The notes under the pieces: generated by a model
Databases searched by the model: none
Seen by the model: only the letters and a program-made list of their open reading frames with translations
Told to the model about the DNA's origin: nothing
Origin: Silene conica
Lineage: Eukaryota > Streptophyta > Magnoliopsida > Caryophyllales > Caryophyllaceae
Assembly: GCA_029255685.2 (NCBI GenBank)
Contig: CM055316.2
Coordinates: 75,328,861-75,392,860, forward strand
Length of the DNA: 64,000 nt
Reading direction: 5' to 3'
Shown here: one piece after another, positions 1 through 11,138 of the stretch
Layout of the letters: each line of letters opens with the position of its first letter
Numbering within the stretch: the first letter of the stretch is position 1
Program-made: the position numbers and the translations under genes

Positions 1-633
1 ATACTCTCTCCTTTTCAAGCTTTTCTCCATCATCCGTTCTCCGAATCACAAAAGTAAGTACATTTTCGGAATCCTCGCGCAAATTCCAAGCCATCCGTCA
101 CTTTAGTTTTTCAATTTCCTCACTTCGAAAATCTGGCCTGTTTTGTATAATTCCGCTTTTACACTCTTAAACTAGTTTTTCCGTGTTGTAGGTGAAGGAC
201 TCGACAACCCGGACGTTGATAGTTTCATACTCGAGGAGGATCTTTAGCCGGATAAGCTTGAGAGGTGACGATAATGAGAAACTCGGCCTTTTTGTGTATA
301 TTAGCATGCTTGATGATTTTGATGTTTATTCTTCTGATTTTGTTCAAGTTCTTTGTTGATTGGACTTAGGAATATGTTTAGGATGTTGTATATGTGAAGA
401 ATTTATGCTTGAATTGCTTGTCAAATGCCCTTAAGTATATTTTCAGTTTTTATCATTTTGCGACGGATACATGTATAATTCATTCGAGGATTGTTATGGG
501 GTTTGTTTGCTGATAGATAGTAGTATTGAATGATTGGTAATGCTGGGTAAACACCATTTGTAGCGTTTCATAAGGATTTGTGTCGTTTATTGATGTTTTG
601 AGAAATCTGGAAAATCACGTTTTGGTGATCAGG

Positions 634-1020
634 CTCTCTGAGCCGGTCGACCGACCGGCCGCCGGTCGACCGGCTGAGAGCGCTTCTTGTGTTTTTTGTG
701 GTTTTGCGAAAATTGAGACCCATAGTGAATAGGTCTCCCAGCCGGCAGACCGGCCGCCTGCCAGCCGGCTGGGAGTGCGTGTGTTGTGTTTATGTACTTT
801 CAGAATTCAAGTGTAGTCCCAGCCGGCAGACCGGCCGCCTGCCAGCCGGCTGGGAGTGCGTATTGTGATAAGTCAGTTTAAGTTTTAGGAGGTTGAATTC
901 CCAGCCGGCCGACCGGCTGCCTGCCGACCGGCTGGGAGTGCGTGTAGTGGTTCAGAAGAGAAAGAAAGGCTGAGGAGGTCACCAGCCGGCCGACCGGCTG
1001 CCTGCCGACCGGCTGGGGAC
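634..1020. repeat. Five GC-rich palindromic repeats
   Basis: Copies lie at about 634-682, 735-775, 817-856, 900-938 and 981-1020, one every 40-100 bp. Each has outer arms of the type CCCAGCCGG / CCGGCTGGG around a core rich in GACCGGC. The first copy has GAGCCGG / CCGGCTGAGAG arms and inner GTCGAC palindromes. They should fold into strong hairpins in RNA or single-stranded DNA, in an otherwise AT-rich LTR. Confidence 0.85.
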
Positions 1021-1176
1021 CCCTGTAAGCTATTTTGTGTTTTTGAAATTAAATCGTAACTTTCAAACGGTTGTTCAGTTTTGTTTGAAACTCGTTTTGT
1101 ATACCCGTGGCATGTATTTGAAGTCCCCGGTGTACGGGCAACGTTATATTGAGTTCGGGAATGTAGTGAGGATAGA

Positions 1177-1216
1177 GACCCCCCGGTCGGGTAACCGAAA
1201 GGGAAACCGGCTCTCC
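1177..1216. repeat. GACCCCCCG block, copy 1
   Basis: This 40-bp block contains a mini-hairpin with arms TCGG / CCGA around loop GTAA, followed by AGGGAAACCGGCTCTCC. The second copy at 2024-2063 keeps the loop and flanks but has arms CTGG / CCAG. The two copies bracket the hairpin array. Confidence 0.75.
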
Positions 1217-1321
1217 CTCGCCCTAGTTCCCGGAATCAATTGAATGTTGATTAGAGGTTTAAGAAGTTAGAACTATAGGTTAGTTTCTACCTTTGGTTGT
1301 TCAGTGGTTACATTGGTTGTC

Positions 1322-1825
1322 GCGTGGTGGGATATGTGTTAAGTTCACCTCTGGACCCACTACGTGTTTATCTGTCGCGTGACGGGATATGTGTTAAGTT
1401 CACCTCTGGACCCGTTACGTGTTTTGCTTGGGCGTGTCAGGATATGTGTTAAGCTCACCTCTGGACCTGACACGTGATCGGTTGTCGTACACGGGATATG
1501 TGTTAAGTTCACCTCTGGACCCGTTGTGCGATGACTGTGTATTGGGATATGTGTTAAGTTCACCTCTGGACCCAATACATGTTTGTAGCATTGGGATATG
1601 TGTTAAGTTCACCTCTGGACCCTTTGCTTTTGGATGATTAGGGATATGTGTTAAGCTCACCTCTGGACCCTTTTCATGATTGTAAGTTTAGGGATATGTG
1701 TTAAGTTCACCTCTGGACCCTTTACTTGATTAGATGTTGGGATATGTGTTAAGCTCACCTCTGGACCCGACATAGTGTAGTAATGGGATATGTGTTAAGT
1801 TCACCTCTGGACCCGTTGCTAGTTA
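1322..1825. repeat. Ten-unit hairpin array with complementary variable arms
   Basis: Ten imperfect tandem units, spaced about 44-62 bp, share a nearly invariant 24-nt centre. It starts ATATGTGTTAAG, then T or C, then TCACCTCTGGA, between GGG and CCC (GG/CC in unit 3). Flanking arms differ from unit to unit but remain complementary within each unit. Examples are CGTGGTGGG / CCCACTACG (unit 1), CGTGTCAGG / CCTGACACG (unit 3) and GTATTGGG / CCCAATAC (unit 5). Units 6-8 keep outer pairs around a 2x2 T-T internal loop. Short open frames across the array are by-products of the repeat. Confidence 0.9.
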
Positions 1826-1831
1826 TATGAA

Positions 1832-1935
1832 TGTGTATCTGCTTGCCTAGATGAGGGTACAGTGTCAGATATGCATGATTTGTTATGGATGTTTATCTGC
1901 TTGCCTAGATGTTGGTACAGTGTCAGATATGCATG
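1832..1935. repeat. 46-bp direct repeat, two copies
   Basis: Copies at 1832-1877 and 1890-1935 share ATCTGCTTGCCTAGATG and GGTACAGTGTCAGATATGC, with a period of 58 bp. They differ at only a few bases. They follow directly after the hairpin array inside the LTR. Confidence 0.85.
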
Positions 1936-2023
1936 TCGAGTTGTTGATGTTACTTAATTGTGGTTTAATCATCCAAGGCATTGGATGACTCTTAGTTCGG
2001 TTTCATAAATAATTGGATTGAAA

Positions 2024-2063
2024 GACCCCCCGACTGGGTAACCAGTAGGGAAACCGGCTCTCC
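2024..2063. repeat. GACCCCCCG block, copy 2
   Basis: Second copy of the block at 1177-1216. It keeps the GTAA loop but has arms CTGG / CCAG instead of TCGG / CCGA, so both sides of the stem changed together. Confidence 0.75.
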
Positions 2064-2689
2064 TTCCTATTTGTTTATGAAGTTAGTTGAGAGCCGTGCA
2101 TGGTAATCGCATGTTAGAAAGAGATCAGATGATGAGTTGTTTATGCTTCACATGTTGATATATGTTGGAGTATTCTGTACTGTTTTATATGTTACGTGTT
2201 GTCACAAAAGGTGGCTAGGAGAACTCTAGTCACTCCCCACTGATTGTGGCGTACATGTTTTCATGTATGTAGGTACATGCAGGTTGGAGATGGGTTCACG
2301 AGGGCTAGCGAGTGATGATCCTGCTGTCATCATTGACTTACCTTATATCGTTTAGCTGGACTCGTAGTTGTTACTTTGTTTTGGTGCCGGTAGGGATGTT
2401 CCATCCCCGGCTGTTGTATATATTTCTTTTCCGTACTTAGAACCGATACTTATCTATTTTGGTTTTGTTTCAGTTTATGTTTCAGTTTAAGACTTCTCGC
2501 ATGTTGTTTATCTTCTAAAAAGTTTTAATTCCGCTGCATTTTTAGTACTTTTATGTGTTTACTTTTCCGCTTTCGCGAGGGGTTTTACATATATTTTTAG
2601 AAAAAATGTGATGGATAATTAATATAACGAATAGTGTCAATAATACGTGAATATTTTGCATTCAATTTCTATTATATTGATAATACGTT

Positions 2690-3668
2690 AAATTGCACGG
2701 GTTGTTTTCAAATCGTATAATTCTAAATATGTATCATCAGAACTAAATTATAAATGTTCATAAATTTTGTTTTATATCTAGCGTCTATACACATTTTTAT
2801 CAAAATTTAATTTTGTTTTATATCTAACGTCTATATAGTCTTGTTTGTGACTTGATTTCGCAAGATATTTCAATTGATGATATATTTTGGACCAACACTT
2901 TAGTCAAAATGGTGTGTAGGATATATTTTGGACCAACATTTTAGTCTTTTTATAAGTATATATTTTGTTTTGCGGTTTAGTTTTAACCGTTTTGTTGATG
3001 ACTTGATTTTCGCAAAATTAAAATTTAAATATATGCTTAAAACTAAACCATTATTGGGTATATATAAAATGGTTATACTGTATTATATTTATTATTTTAA
3101 TTTTGATGATTAATAGAATACGGTTTATATATTTTGGACCAACATTTTAGTTTTTTAAGTATATATTTTATTTTAATGTTTAGTTTTAACCGTTTTGTTT
3201 ATGACTTGAATTTCGCAAAATTAAAATATATGCTTAAAACTAAACCATTATTAGGTACTATTGGATATATATAAAACGGTTGTACTGTATTATATAAAAT
3301 ATTTTTTTGCCGTAAATTGTTTATAATCGTAATGGTTATTCTAAGTATTTAAATTGTTATCTAATCGTTTTAGACGGGCCATACATATTCGATTATTTAA
3401 TATTTAATTTTATGTTATACAAATTTACCGTTTTTCGTAGAAATTCATTATTTATATAAAAATTCATGATTTATATAAAAATGTTACTAATATTTCTGAA
3501 ACTACGATATTAGGCATTTGTTAAGAATTGCAGGCGGTTATGTTACAGGAAATTCATCAAAATCCTTATGGGACCCACCTGACTGGAAAAAAAATAAAAT
3601 TAAATGTTGTGTTGATGAGGTGGCTCAACCACAGCTTCAGAAATGTTTATGAAATTATATAGATAAGA
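2690..3668 (-). mobile_element. Non-autonomous Helitron with truncated 3' end
   Basis: On the minus strand the 5' end reads TCTTATCTATATAATTTC (from 3668). The following AGCTGTGGTTGAGCC resembles the 5' ends of the copies at 4045-5160 and 35864-37643. At the other end only half of the terminal hairpin survives (AAATTGCACGGG at about 2690-2701), and the CTAG terminus is gone. No coding potential is seen. It contains the repeat at 2917-3305. Confidence 0.5.
2917..3305. repeat. About 205-bp tandem duplication
   Basis: Copy 1 (about 2917-3105) and copy 2 (about 3126-3305) both begin with TATATTTTGGACCAACATTT. They share TTAGTTTTAACCGTTTTGTT, a CGCAAAATTAAAAT segment and AAACTAAACCATTATT. A partial third start is at 2880-2905. 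Non-coding. Confidence 0.8.
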
Positions 3669-3895
3669 TATAGATATATAGATTGAACTACAGTATTCAT
3701 ATAAAAGAAATAATTAATACGGTAACCATCTTTAATAAATTTGACACTCGGTTTTTGATACCAATAATAAAGTTCTTGTGATGAATAAAATTATAAAATG
3801 TATTTACTTGTCCAGGAACTTTGGGTTTAATTTGTACGCATGTAAATAGCAAAACGAGTAATTTTGACTCTAATGTAAGATAATGCAGCAACATG

Positions 3896-3900
3896 GCGGG

Positions 3901-3943
<43 letters not shown>

Positions 3944-3968
3944 GCGTGTTCGATCCACGCTCACCGCA
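3896..3968 (+). tRNA. tRNA-Phe (GAA)
   Basis: A complete 73-nt cloverleaf, with no intron. The acceptor stem is GCGGGGA paired with TCACCGC plus discriminator A. The D arm has AGCTCAGTTGGGAGAGC, the anticodon loop is CTGAAGA with GAA at 3929-3931, and the T arm has GTTCGATCC. The encoded 3' end has no CCA, as expected for a nuclear gene. A TTTTT run at 3969-3973 is the likely Pol III terminator, and a CAA motif lies just upstream. It decodes Phe UUC/UUU. It matches the conserved plant cytosolic tRNA-Phe as I remember it, so it is probably functional. Confidence 0.97.
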
Positions 3969-4044
3969 TTTTTAATTTTTCATGTTTTCATTGGTCTTAA
4001 GTAGATACAATTTTATTTGCGAATAATTAGAACTTCTATATTAA

Positions 4045-5160
4045 CTAGGTTGTAACCCGTGAAATTCACGGGTCTGTTTTTTAAACTTTAGATGAATATA
4101 GTTAATAATATTGGAGATAAGCAAATTAATTATTTAATGTGGCCTGTTTTTAACTTAGATGAATACCGTAATTAATAATATCAAAGAAAGCTGATTAATT
4201 ATATACATATAAATAAATTTTGAATTATTTATGACACATGTCGGTATGATGGTATACATGAGCTATCATATAGTTGTTCATTAAGATGATCAAGACTTAC
4301 AATAGAATTTGTATACTTTTAATTACTCATTGCACCATTTTTAAAATATGTAACCCATATATAAAATAAAGTTTTATATTACATATCGTACAATAAAAGC
4401 AAAACGTAAATAATCTGATGAGACGTGAGTAGTAAATGTATAGTTGGGTTAAAAAACGTATTTTTAATTATATTTATTAAAGATGTTCATATAATAAATA
4501 ACAGTTATTGCGCGCGACATCTTACACGAAGACATTCCAAAATTATTAAATGACCACTCATTTACTATTTACTATATTAAATAAATACTCCGTAGTTGTT
4601 AAAATGTTTCGCATTCACGTGAATAGTCAGATGTCTTACAATAAATCGAAAATGTAGTCTAATAAATCACGACGCTCACATAAGTGTATATACCGACGAA
4701 GAGTAATTATTCCGACCCATATTTAATAACGATTAAACCATAAAAAAATGTAGTCTAAAAAATTCTTGTAGGTATTCCGACCCGTAATTATTCCGACCCA
4801 TATGTAAATCGAAAATGTAGTCTAAAAAATACTTGTAGGTATTTTTTTGTTCGGTGATTATGGATTGGTAACTTTAGGATTTAGGCCGTGCTACAGAATT
4901 AATCTTCAGCCAAAACTGTCCTTATTTATTGTTTCAATATATGGAATGAAATCTTGTGATTCCATAAATTTAGTCCGTGAAATCTTGGGAATAGTTATTA
5001 TACCATTATACCATATCTTGAATGTTATTGGACAATAGCTCTAGGATGAATCTAATTGGACAATAGCTCTAGGATGCTTTACAACGCGACACGTAGGACA
5101 AAGCTTTTTTCTAGTGATGCCACGTCAGCAGTTTGGCTTCTGCATTAGATAAATATATGA
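4045..5160 (-). mobile_element. Non-autonomous Helitron (~1.1 kb)
   Basis: The minus-strand 3' end is at the left: hairpin CCCGTGAATTTCACGGG (4056-4072), a short spacer, then CTAG (4045-4048) against host A4044, i.e. a T on the element strand. The 5' end at 5160 reads TCATATATTTATCTAATGC on the minus strand. Internal short repeats include two diverged copies of a ~75-bp segment at 4071-4200. No long open frame. Confidence 0.7.
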
Positions 5161-7079
5161 TGACTTGGAGTAATATTTGTTCTCATCTTTTATCTTTATT
5201 TAAAAGTTCTTATTTTTAGTTGTCCGACTATAATTTATCCCTTATTAATTTCATATTTCAAAGTGTTTTTAGAACAATACTTGTTACACACCCGAAAATA
5301 GGCTGACCTGCCCCGAATATGCCCCAAACTATCTTGACTCATAAGTCCTAACTGGTTGAACCCGAAATTGTCCGATCCGAAACCATCCAACGCGAAAATG
5401 ACTCAATAAAACATAACTTTAGTGTCCCAAAATGATTTGAAGTAAGGTTTTATCTCTTAATCATTGACCTAAAAATGATCTGATTCGCTTAAACAGACCA
5501 ACACATAAAAAGAGACATTAAACCCGAAATGACTCAACCTGACCTGAATTATTTCAAAAAAAATGATGAACCAAACTAACCCGACCTAAATTGGGCAGAG
5601 ATAATTTGATTCAACTCATTTACCAGGTTTAACTAGTGTGAAAAGAGTATAACAAAACAATGCGGTGAGCGTGGACAAAAAATACACGGTTGCTAATAAA
5701 AAAACAAAAGAATCTCAAAAATATGATAGAAATCTCAGAAGACAGAGATGGAAGGGTGGAAAATAAGGAAATATATAATGTGATAGTTTTGGTGTGGTAT
5801 TGCCGTATTGGTGGACCGTGCGTAACTTTTATGGTATTCTTGTATGAAAATTATGTATTTTGTGAGGTAATACCGTAAATCCGTAAAGTATGTTCCATTT
5901 TGCTGTAAAATAAGCCATATAAAATTAATATATCCCCCGTACTATATTGTGGTAGAATGTTTAATATGTTCTCGTTCTTCTTTAAAGTCTTCCTATTGTA
6001 AAATATTGTCATCAAAAAACGTCAAAAAATAAGCCATACAAAATTAGGGTGTTAGTAGAATCAATTATAAACTTTGAATACAAATCTAAGCTATAAAATT
6101 TGCAAACATAAAAAGGGTTGGTTTTTTGAATTACATTAACAAATACAGTACTTCTTTACAAGTAAGAGATTGTCGATGAGTAATACTCCTTAGACGTCTA
6201 ATACTCAAGTAAAATCAGATAGATAGAAATTCTACATAATCAAATCCAATAAAAGAAATATAAATTATTAATGGATATTCGAAAACGTGATTAACTAAAA
6301 TCATAAGAGAAAGTATAATGATACTGTAATATAATAATCATAAACAATATTAATATGAAATTAAGTAATTATTTTCTACCATAAATAACGAAATACGGGG
6401 TAGCATGTTTGACATAAGCTTTGTTTGGTTAATAAGCGGATTAATTTCAGCATAAACAGATTGCAATAACAGATTATAAAAACATAAGGTTTGACTAGCA
6501 TGCATATCGGAATTAGCATAATTAATTTGAGTGTTTGATATCTATCAGATTACGATTATTAGTAAATTGTCAATTTTCTTTGTAAAATGTGTAAAATTTT
6601 CTAGTTTAGAATATGATAATCAATATGATAGGGTAAACAACATATTGACCTCAATTATATTGTTTTAATATGTTGTTTAACAAACACTAAAATTAACATA
6701 TTGGTCAAACATCCTAAAATACTTAAATATGCTAAAAAATGGTCAATATGTCGTTTACCAAACACCTCCATAGCTTGTTAAAAAAAATTTGTTTTTAAAC
6801 TTTAATTGTTTAGAACTGATTTTCAAAACTAGAAGTATCAATTGTTATTTTTATTTTAATTACAAAAAAATGGATTTTGAGTTTTTAAAAACTACAATTA
6901 ATAACTTTTTGAAAATGGTTTATTTGGCTAATTTGTACATTTTAAACCAAATAACACTTTTAAAAACTAGGTCAAACACACACTACTTATTATTCATTTT
7001 GAAATATAAGACATTAATTATTTTCATATATATAAATGATATAAAAAAATATACAAATTAGGTCCATATTATTAAAATA
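5161..7079. other. Intergenic, AT-rich, no gene recognised
   Basis: About 5280-5640 is a degenerate stretch rich in CCCGAAATGA/CCGACC-type words, typical of decayed subterminal transposon repeats. At about 6415-6770, GCTTTGTTTGGTT and ACCAAACACC lie in inverse orientation, suggesting an old MITE. Small open frames show no family signature. Confidence 0.5.
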
Positions 7080-7270
7080 ACAAGTCTTTCTTGTGACGGG
7101 TATATCCAGCACAAGTTTGCGACGGGTTAAATAATATCTATGTGAATATATAAGGCAAAATAGATTGTTATTCCTTATGCACTCTATTTTTGTTTTATCC
7201 ACCCCACATAAATAGTATTTTACCCGTCGTAAATTTGCGATGGATATACCATCACAAATAAGAATTTGTG
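7080..7270. mobile_element. Mutator-type MITE, copy 1
   Basis: This 191-bp element has imperfect terminal inverted repeats (ACAAGTCTTTCTTGTGACGG at the left; CACAAATTCTTATTTGTGAT reading in from the right). An exact 11-bp target duplication, TTATTAAAATA, lies at 7069-7079 and 7271-7281. A 9-11 bp duplication is the Mutator-superfamily signature. Related copies: 10600-10795, 36448-36630, 48786-48986 and probably 26891-27109. Confidence 0.85.
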
Positions 7271-7826
7271 TTATTAAAATAGCATAAGAAAAGAGTGAGT
7301 ATTAAATATTAGTCAGTAATATCGTTGCCGTCCAACACATTGATTAATGAAAATGTCATAGTCATATCTAATGCGATAATGACCCATTCGCACATATAAT
7401 AACACCCCATGCAAAAAGAAATACTACTCGAGTATATAAAGGTGGTATACAAACTTCACTTTCCATATAAAATGACCTTATTGGAATCATACAATTCTCA
7501 TGTCGTATCTACCAATTAAAAGTCCCATCAAAGAATTCAATATTTTGACTTAGTGATTATATAAAGTTGATGATATTTTGGCATTTTATATTCTGGGCGA
7601 CATTAATTTTATCGGTAGTATTTAAACTTGTTTGTTTAGTTTAAAAAAACTCAATTGAAGTAATAATTAATTTATGAAGAAATAAACTAAATTGAACTGA
7701 TTGAAGCTCAACTAAATTACACTGAACTGAAATGAGTTCAAATTAAGTCCTAAAAAACATGGCTTTGGTTGGTCTATAGTTATACCAATAATTTTACGGT
7801 ACGTCAACTGAATTATTTTTTTAACC

Positions 7827-8038
7827 AAGTGGTGTTAGTCCAGTGATAACTGAGTTAAACCTTAAAGCTTGCAGAAATGCAGGAGTTGAGAGGTCTCAGG
7901 TTCTATTACCAGCGGGGGCGATGACCACTTGGCCACTGCAGCCTCCGAAGGGGTGGCTTACATGGCCCATGGGGTGGTGCGGGAATGCATGGGCCCAGGG
8001 GATTTAACCCCTCGTCATAAAAAAAAAAAAAAAAAAAA
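7827..8038 (+). mobile_element. tRNA-derived SINE (family 1, copy 1)
   Basis: A Pol III A-box-like segment (TGGTGTTAGTCCAGTG) and B box (GGTCTCAGGTTCTATTA, 7892-7908) are followed by a tRNA-unrelated body and a poly-A tail ending at 8038. Other copies of the family are at 45772-45959 (+) and 51775-51986 (-). The poly-A tail and internal promoter support retroposition by LINE machinery. It has no coding function. Confidence 0.85.
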
Positions 8039-8522
8039 GTGATCATTTTATATTAAAAAGTGACAATTTTATAATAATAAAAAGTGTTCACTATTTATCA
8101 TAAAATGACTGCAATTTACCATTTGATGGTCTTTTTTTCGTGTTGTTGCACGCACGGAGAGTAAAATTTGTGTATTATAACACGATAATAATAAGTTTTA
8201 TTTAGTTTGTGAACTTTTTCTTAATACTAATAGTAAATTATACTTCATCCCAAAATTATATTCTTAGTATAACTTTTGTAGTCGAGACTAAAAAATATGA
8301 ACACTAATAAGTTTTAAAACAATCAAAAGATAACATGATCATAACAAAAATTGTTACATTCATTTTATAAAAATTCGTTCAAAAAAGTATTTTTGAATAA
8401 AAAAGGTTGTATGTAAATGGAAAAAAAACCGGTCGAATTGGTTGTGGTGTTTTAAAAACTGTACAAGTCAAACTAAAAAGATTATTTTTGGAAAAGTATT
8501 ACTCGTAGGATATTAGGCCTAG
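8039..8522. other. AT-rich spacer, nothing recognised
   Basis: No open frame of note, no terminal repeats and no RNA gene were recognised between the SINE tail and the hAT element. Confidence 0.5.
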
Positions 8523-8530
8523 CCTATACT

Positions 8531-10494
8531 TAGACCTGGCAACCGGGTCATTCGATTCAGTTTCAGATCAGTTTCATTCGGATCGGGTTATTTCGATTTA
8601 CCTTTATTTTCGATTTCAGTTCGGTTCAATTCAGGTTGGAATCAGTTTTCGCTTTTAATCAGTTGTAAATATTTCGGGTCAGTTCAGGTTCGAATCAGAT
8701 TAATTTCGGAACAGATAAGATTCAGGTCGGGTCAATATCAGAGCAGATGAGATTCGATTGGGGCCATATTCGGATCGGATGTCAAGGGATTAATATTGGA
8801 TTATATTTATAAATCAAATATTTCGATTTTGTTTTTGATATAATTTTTAGATTTTTGTCCGATAATATTTCAAATTCTTTTAATAGTAATATAATTTGAT
8901 TCCACACTTTTTTCTTATCTATTTTTTTTATAATTATTGATATATACATTCTTATATAAATACTCCACAGTATATACATGATAAATTGATCATAAGTATT
9001 TCATATCTTACAACATCGACTTATCTTTTATCGTGAGTATTCGTCCTATAAATAATAAATGAAACTAAGAAGTATATATATGTAATAAATTTTATCACAA
9101 AATTACTCGACTTTGTTTTTTTGATTGAATTTTTTTACAATGGCGATGAAACCTTCTATCCAATACAAAATTAACTTGAACAAAAAGTAAAGCTTATATC
9201 AGGAAATAATTATTCTCAACTGTTCATTCCTCGTCAATTCGTCTTACTATTCTTACATCACCATTTATTGTATAGGAGTATAAGACCGTCTTCACTCTTA
9301 AATTAAGATGGTTCTTCCATCTGGAGTAGGTTATAACTTATAAGAGGTTTTAAGTTAAGATGATCTTAATTCTTAAACAAGACCACCAGATATGTAAATT
9401 ATTTGAATTCTATGAGCTCAACTTGAATTCGGTGAATTTTGAACTTGAGCTACTCTTGAGTTGATCTTTAATTATTAATTAATTGTACTAACACAATAGC
9501 ACCTTACTCGAGTCCAACATTATAGACTATAGTCTATAATAACAGTAGCTAAAACTATATAATTTATAACTAATAATCTACAGTTCGACTTCTTAAGCTT
9601 TTATAACTCGTTACATCAATACACGTATACAATCTTTGTCGAAAAAAACACCCGTATACACCATAACACCAAGTCACCAACTACTTTCCTTTTGAATAAT
9701 CGCAATTTATAAATATGGTATACAGTCAATCGCAAATCGCAAATCTACTTTCCTTTTTACTATACACCAAGTCACCAACTCATTACAAACTCTCTAGTCT
9801 CTTCATCTTCCAAAAGCCCAGCTGACAAATCGCAGTCCACAGAGGCACAGAGCACCATATATTTTGTAAAGGTGGAAAGGATATCTCATTTCGATAAGAA
9901 GATCTCTAATTATCCCTAATTAATTAATAAAATTTCCAGATTTTGAACTTTAAATCTTTGATTAGTTATTTTGTTCATCTAAATCTCTTTTGTCAGATTC
10001 TTTTTTATCATTTCGGTTGAAATTGCAGTCAAATATGGTAAAAAAAATTGATTTTGACTCCAAAAATTGACGAACTAATTATATTTTGCCTCCAAAAATT
10101 GTAGATTCTCGAATTATTTTACCGCCAAACATCATTTTACCCGCCAATATAAAAATATGTATATAAATAATTAATTTTTTTCTTTTGTTTGACAAACGAC
10201 AATTACTACATTCGGGTAATTTCGGGTTTCGGTTGAATTTCGGTCATCATTAAGCAGGTTGAAAACGGTTCGGGTGTGTTTCGAATCGGGTCAAACCAGT
10301 TCAGGTAGAAACAGTTCAGGTTTATTCGATCTCGGGTCTATTTCGGATATTACAAATTCAGTTCAATTTCGAATCAGTTCAGGTCGATTCAGGTTTCGGG
10401 GTGAAGTTCAATTATACCTTTCAGATGTACGGTCAGGTGTCGATTCAGTTATTTTTGATCGGTTTTTCGGGTTCGGTATACTTTTGCAGGTCTA
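8531..10494. mobile_element. Non-autonomous hAT element (~1.96 kb)
   Basis: Ends are TAGACCTGGCAA at the left and TTGCAGGTCTA at the right (short inverted repeats). An exact 8-bp target duplication, CCTATACT, lies at 8523-8530 and 10495-10502. Both subterminal regions (8540-8770 and 10200-10480) are rich in TTCGGGTTCGG/CAGTTCAGG words, as in hAT subterminal repeats. The middle (about 9600-10010) has a different, promoter/leader-like composition with CT-rich tracts and could be captured host DNA. There is no transposase frame; an 86-codon frame at 10259-10519 is only the repeat-rich end. Confidence 0.75.
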
Positions 10495-10599
10495 CCTATA
10501 CTTGGTCCATAAACCCTAATAAAAGATGAGCCTAGTATAGGGTAGACCCAATATCTTAATAAAAAGGAAGTATGTATGATATATTTCGTATAAGTTATT

Positions 10600-10795
10600 C
10601 AGTCCGTTTTTCTTAAGACGGGTCACCATTTGTGACGGATATTTTGTGAGATAAAATGGATACAAAATGAGTTACTGGAGAAAGGGGACCACATAAATAG
10701 TGTCAGAGAGAGAGAAAAAGTGGGTATTTTGTGAGAGGAAACGGTATCCGTTACAAGCTTGCGACGGATAGTGCCGTTGCAAATAAGAATTTGTG
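10600..10795. mobile_element. Mutator-type MITE, copy 2
   Basis: This 196-bp element is flanked by an exact 9-bp duplication TAAGTTATT (10591-10599 and 10796-10804). It shares the ends CTTAAGACGGG / AATAAGAATTTGTG and the CTTGCGACGGATA words with the copies at 7080 and 48786. Confidence 0.8.
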
Positions 10796-10878
10796 TAAGT
10801 TATTACGGAGTATGTTTCTAGTATATGTCATACGTCAATTCTATTTAAGAATGTAGACTATTTACACTCTTAATACTA

Positions 10879-11138
10879 CTTCCTCCATTTCAATCAATTC
10901 TATACATTTGCTTTATTCACGTTTGTCAATACGCGTTTTCTTTTGTGAATATCTTTAGTTACATATTAATAAAAATTATAAAAATGTAATATTAACAATG
11001 TACTCGGTAAGACAATTTAAACAAGATCTCACATGACTATCTTTTATGTTATATACTAGAAGTTGTGTCGAAGATTTCCTCGACTTATGAATAGTGTCTA
11101 TAAAGTGAAATGTATAGAATTGATTGGAATGGAGGAAG
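10879..11138. mobile_element. Stowaway-like MITE, copy A
   Basis: Inverted ends CTTCCTCCATTTCAATCAAT and ATTGATTGGAATGGAGGAAG with a TA on each side (10877-10878, 11139-11140) fit Tc1/mariner-derived Stowaway elements. The interior closely resembles the copy at 47267-47505, including ACATAAAAGATAG-type words in inverse orientation. Confidence 0.85.

Larger units (their letters stand above)
1..2589 (+). mobile_element. 3' part of a long LTR (probably Ty3/gypsy)
   Basis: No coding capacity is visible. The block ends at 2575-2589 in GCGAGGGGTTTTACA. Long LTRs of plant chromoviruses (Tekay/Del type) typically start TGTAA and end TTACA, so 2589 is the likely LTR end. No primer-binding site follows it, so this is a 3' LTR or solo LTR whose other end lies left of the window. 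Inside are five GC-rich palindromes (634-1020), a ten-unit hairpin array (1322-1825), a 46-bp direct repeat (1832-1877 and 1890-1935), and two copies of a 40-bp block starting GACCCCCCG (1177-1216 and 2024-2063). The repeat content is seen directly; the superfamily is inferred from the terminus and size only. Confidence 0.5.

Noticed and set aside
1360..1660. Open frames of 71-81 codons across the hairpin array
   Set aside because: They only translate the repeat (recurring LTHIP / YVLSSPLD); no start context or homology.
1322..1825. CRISPR-like repeat/spacer array
   Set aside because: Units are near-identical with short variable gaps, but the gaps are complementary stem arms and not independent spacers, and the context is a plant LTR.
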